Positions 62,158 to 64,000 of a stretch of 64,000 bases of DNA are shown here, piece by piece. The DNA comes from Alistipes sp. (GTDB lineage: Bacteria; Bacteroidota; Bacteroidia; Bacteroidales; Rikenellaceae). The stretch is taken from the NCBI GenBank assembly GCA_017937805.1, contig JAGBCX010000079.1, positions 46,990 through 110,989 on the forward strand, read 5' to 3'. Under the pieces are notes generated by a model. It did no database searches. It had not been told where the DNA came from and saw only the letters and a program-made list of their open reading frames with translations. Numbering within the stretch: position 1 is the first letter of the stretch; each line of letters opens with the position of its first letter. The position numbers and the translations under genes are program-made.

Positions 62158-62964
62158 ATGCGTAAAGGAGAAGTTGTTAAGGGTAGCAAACTTGCCCTTG
62201 TAACGGGAGCATCGACAGGTATTGGTCGTCAGTATGCCGAGCAGTTGGCAGACCTCGGCTACAACCTTATTATCGTAAGCCGCACCGAGGCAACCTTGCA
62301 GGAGGTGGCTCACGAGATTGAGGAGAAACACGGCGTAAAGGTCGTTGTCAAGGCTATGGATTTGGCTACAACCGATGCCGCAGACAAGCTCTTTGGCTGG
62401 TGCAAGGAGGAGGGATACATCGTTGATGTATTGATTAACAACGCAGGAATGTTCTCGTTCTGCGATATCTCGAACACCCCTGCCGAGCGTATCGTGCGCA
62501 CTATCACGCTGCACGACATCACAAACTCGTTGCTTTGCCAACTCTTCGGTAACGATCTGGCTGAGCGAGGTGGAGGTTACATCCTCAATATGTCATCATT
62601 CTCGGTGTGGATGCCATTCCCGGGCTTGGCACTGTATAGCGCATCGAAGGCCTATCTGAAATCCTTCTCGGTGGCATTTGCCAAGGAGATGCGATACAAG
62701 AATGTATGGGTTACGGCGGTATGCCCTGCGGGTATTGCGACCGACCTCTACGGACTCACAAAGAAGTGGCAGGGCATCGGCTTGAAGTTGCACGCCCTCT
62801 CCACCCCGGCTTATTGCGCTCGTCGCGGTTTGCGTGCATTGTGGCGCAAGAAGCAGTGCATCGTGCCGGATTGGTGGTGCCGAGCATTTATTCCAATCTG
62901 CGACCTGCTACCACGCTTTGCAATCAACAAACTGCGTAACTTCACAATGAAGTGGCAGAAATAA
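62158..62964 (+). CDS. Short-chain dehydrogenase, hydroxysteroid-dehydrogenase-like
   Basis: 268 residues. Classical SDR: cofactor motif TGASTGIG (residues about 17-24), NNAG (about 98), catalytic Ser in NMSSFSV and YSASK (Tyr/Lys, about 162-166). The C-terminal extension (KKQCIVPDWWCRAFIPICDLLPRFAINKLRN) is hydrophobic and resembles the membrane-associating tail of 17-beta-HSD12-like SDRs. Starts 3 bases after the OYE gene stop, so it is certainly in the same transcript. In the bile-acid setting it would be the 3-beta- (or 3-alpha-) HSDH; stereochemistry cannot be read from sequence. Confidence 0.88.
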   Translation: MRKGEVVKGSKLALVTGASTGIGRQYAEQLADLGYNLIIVSRTEATLQEVAHEIEEKHGVKVVVKAMDLATTDAADKLFGWCKEEGYIVDVLINNAGMFSFCDISNTPAERIVRTITLHDITNSLLCQLFGNDLAERGGGYILNMSSFSVWMPFPGLALYSASKAYLKSFSVAFAKEMRYKNVWVTAVCPAGIATDLYGLTKKWQGIGLKLHALSTPAYCARRGLRALWRKKQCIVPDWWCRAFIPICDLLPRFAINKLRNFTMKWQK

Positions 62965-62998
62965 AAAATAAGGCAACTCGACGAGTTGCCTTATTTTT
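62964..62998. terminator. Bidirectional intrinsic terminator
   Basis: 17-bp perfect stem (62964-62980 with 62982-62998) with T-rich 3' arm; ends both the reductive operon and the convergent PHP gene. Confidence 0.9.
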
Positions 62999-63013
62999 TG
63001 CTGTTACCTACTT

Positions 63014-64000
63014 CTATTTGTCGATCTCGATTGTGAATTGAGGGTGCTTGTCGCCAACAGTCCACATATTGTCAACGGTAAATACAGGCTTACGATACTT
63101 ACCGCTATTCTTATCCTTACCGAAGTTCACGCGCAACGACTGGAATGGTTTAAGCACATATACGGTGCCACCACGACGAAGGAGGAACGGAATCGAGCAA
63201 GTATTTGTGAGCTGGAAAGCACGATGGCCCTTCTTCTCATTCTCGGCTACAACCTTGCAATCAACAGCCGAATTGAGGAACTCTTTGAGCCATACCTCCT
63301 CACCAATGAGGTTATTTGCCGAGTAACCGATAGTGCGACGCTTCAAAAGCGCATCTTTAATAGCCTTTTCGGTCTTCTCCTTCGCAAAGATAATGGTGTG
63401 AGTACGGAAGATGCCGCAGTCACGAGCCCAAACCTGCGACGATGGACGGTGTACATCGGTGCTTGCAGTGATGGTAAGATTCTCGTTCACGCAACGGTCA
63501 ATCATCTGCGGATAGAGAGTTGTACCGTTTACAACCTCGATAGCGTCAACCCACTTCTCGCCGTATGCGCGAACCTGATCCTCGCTCTTATCCATAGTCT
63601 TACGACGCCATCCCGGATGGTTGTGGATAATGAATCCACCCTGCTCCTTCACACGACGGAAGCACTCGAAAAGATCCTTGTGGCAGATAGCGTTAATATC
63701 CTTCAAGAAGATAGCATTGTACTCGCCCGTAGTGCGAGGGTTACGCCAAATCTCGGTACCACGAACCGCCATAATAGGAATCTCCTCCTTGGCGATGATA
63801 TGGAGTGCCTCCTCGTAACCTGCATTGAGGTTCGACAACATCGGAGCATCCTTATCCTTCTTGTTACCCGCACCTGCGTTCGCGTAGGTATAAGGCTTAC
63901 CGTCCTTGTTGTATGGCGCAAGGGCCTTCAACATAAACTTCTCGTAGGTACGAATTTCGAGGTGGTCGGTAATAGCAATGATATCCAAACCATCGTACCA
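63014..64000 (-). CDS. PHP-domain phosphodiesterase (start outside window)
   Basis: At least 329 residues; the frame stays open to the window edge (WYDGLDIIAITDH), so the true start lies beyond 64000. PHP-fold marks are GLDIIAITDH (second metal motif; the first lies off the window), VRGTEIW, GGFIIHNHPGWR, DAIEVVNG and ITASTDVHRP. The C-terminal ~100 residues form a beta-rich domain. It resembles Bacteroidetes Sb-PDE-type phosphodiesterases of this fold. Substrate unknown. Convergent with the steroid operon. Confidence 0.82.
   Translation of the reverse strand, partial: WYDGLDIIAITDHLEIRTYEKFMLKALAPYNKDGKPYTYANAGAGNKKDKDAPMLSNLNAGYEEALHIIAKEEIPIMAVRGTEIWRNPRTTGEYNAIFLKDINAICHKDLFECFRRVKEQGGFIIHNHPGWRRKTMDKSEDQVRAYGEKWVDAIEVVNGTTLYPQMIDRCVNENLTITASTDVHRPSSQVWARDCGIFRTHTIIFAKEKTEKAIKDALLKRRTIGYSANNLIGEEVWLKEFLNSAVDCKVVAENEKKGHRAFQLTNTCSIPFLLRRGGTVYVLKPFQSLRVNFGKDKNSGKYRKPVFTVDNMWTVGDKHPQFTIEIDK

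Overview
The window looks like chromosome from a gut-type Bacteroidales bacterium (Bacteroidota), plausibly Rikenellaceae/Alistipes-like; the family is inferred from gene style, not proven. Supporting signs are TAnnTTTG -7 promoter boxes, lack of Shine-Dalgarno dependence, lipoprotein signals ending in SC or AC, and BACON, BspA-type leucine-rich repeat and fimbrillin-like surface domains, plus a Ptb-AckA acetate/butyrate module. No rRNA, tRNA, CRISPR array, integrase or transposase was seen.

Layout. 1-9100: a MATE transporter tail, a heparinase-like lyase, hpt-queE-ftsB, then a leftward run ackA-ptb-aroQ-flippase-thiL. 9100-22700: TPM and LemA envelope proteins, a BspA-like lipoprotein with a small-peptide gene and a structured RNA leader upstream, then leftward housekeeping genes (fabI, a pseudouridine synthase, a YgjP-GNAT fusion, rlmB, ABC-F, rpe, GNAT, ROK regulator, fabD). 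22700-36900: two tandem calcineurin-like lipoproteins, ppa, panB, an acyltransferase with a G8 tract, ligA, dapA, a DUF4919 protein and a clostripain-family lipoprotein. 36900-45460: radA, an AT-rich two-gene island of unknown function, then rseP, a DUF5715 protein, dxr and an M23-like protein. 45460-50450: a 1243-residue BACON/BspA lipoprotein, a small unknown protein and an array of hairpins. 50450-64000: a nucleotidyltransferase, gltX, galM, three S1/P1 nucleases around rho, ychF, a three-gene steroid/bile-acid reductive operon, and a truncated PHP-domain gene.

Three things stand out. (1) A ~275-nt element occurs twice in opposite orientation (12855-13129 and 38543-38815). Each copy starts just after a TAnnTTTG box and ends 12-17 nt before an ATG. 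Two helices differ in sequence but keep pairing through six compensatory changes, so this is probably a structured cis-regulatory RNA. (2) 60100-62964 encodes a steroid 5-alpha-reductase-like protein, an Old Yellow Enzyme-type reductase and a short-chain dehydrogenase, the same gene set linked to 5AR/5BR/3beta-HSDH bile-acid conversion in gut Bacteroidales. (3) Intergenic spaces carry degenerate tandem arrays with periods of exactly 7 or 9 bp. They start at stop codons, sit in mirror-image order around the unknown island, and have entered the coding sequence of a pseudouridine synthase.
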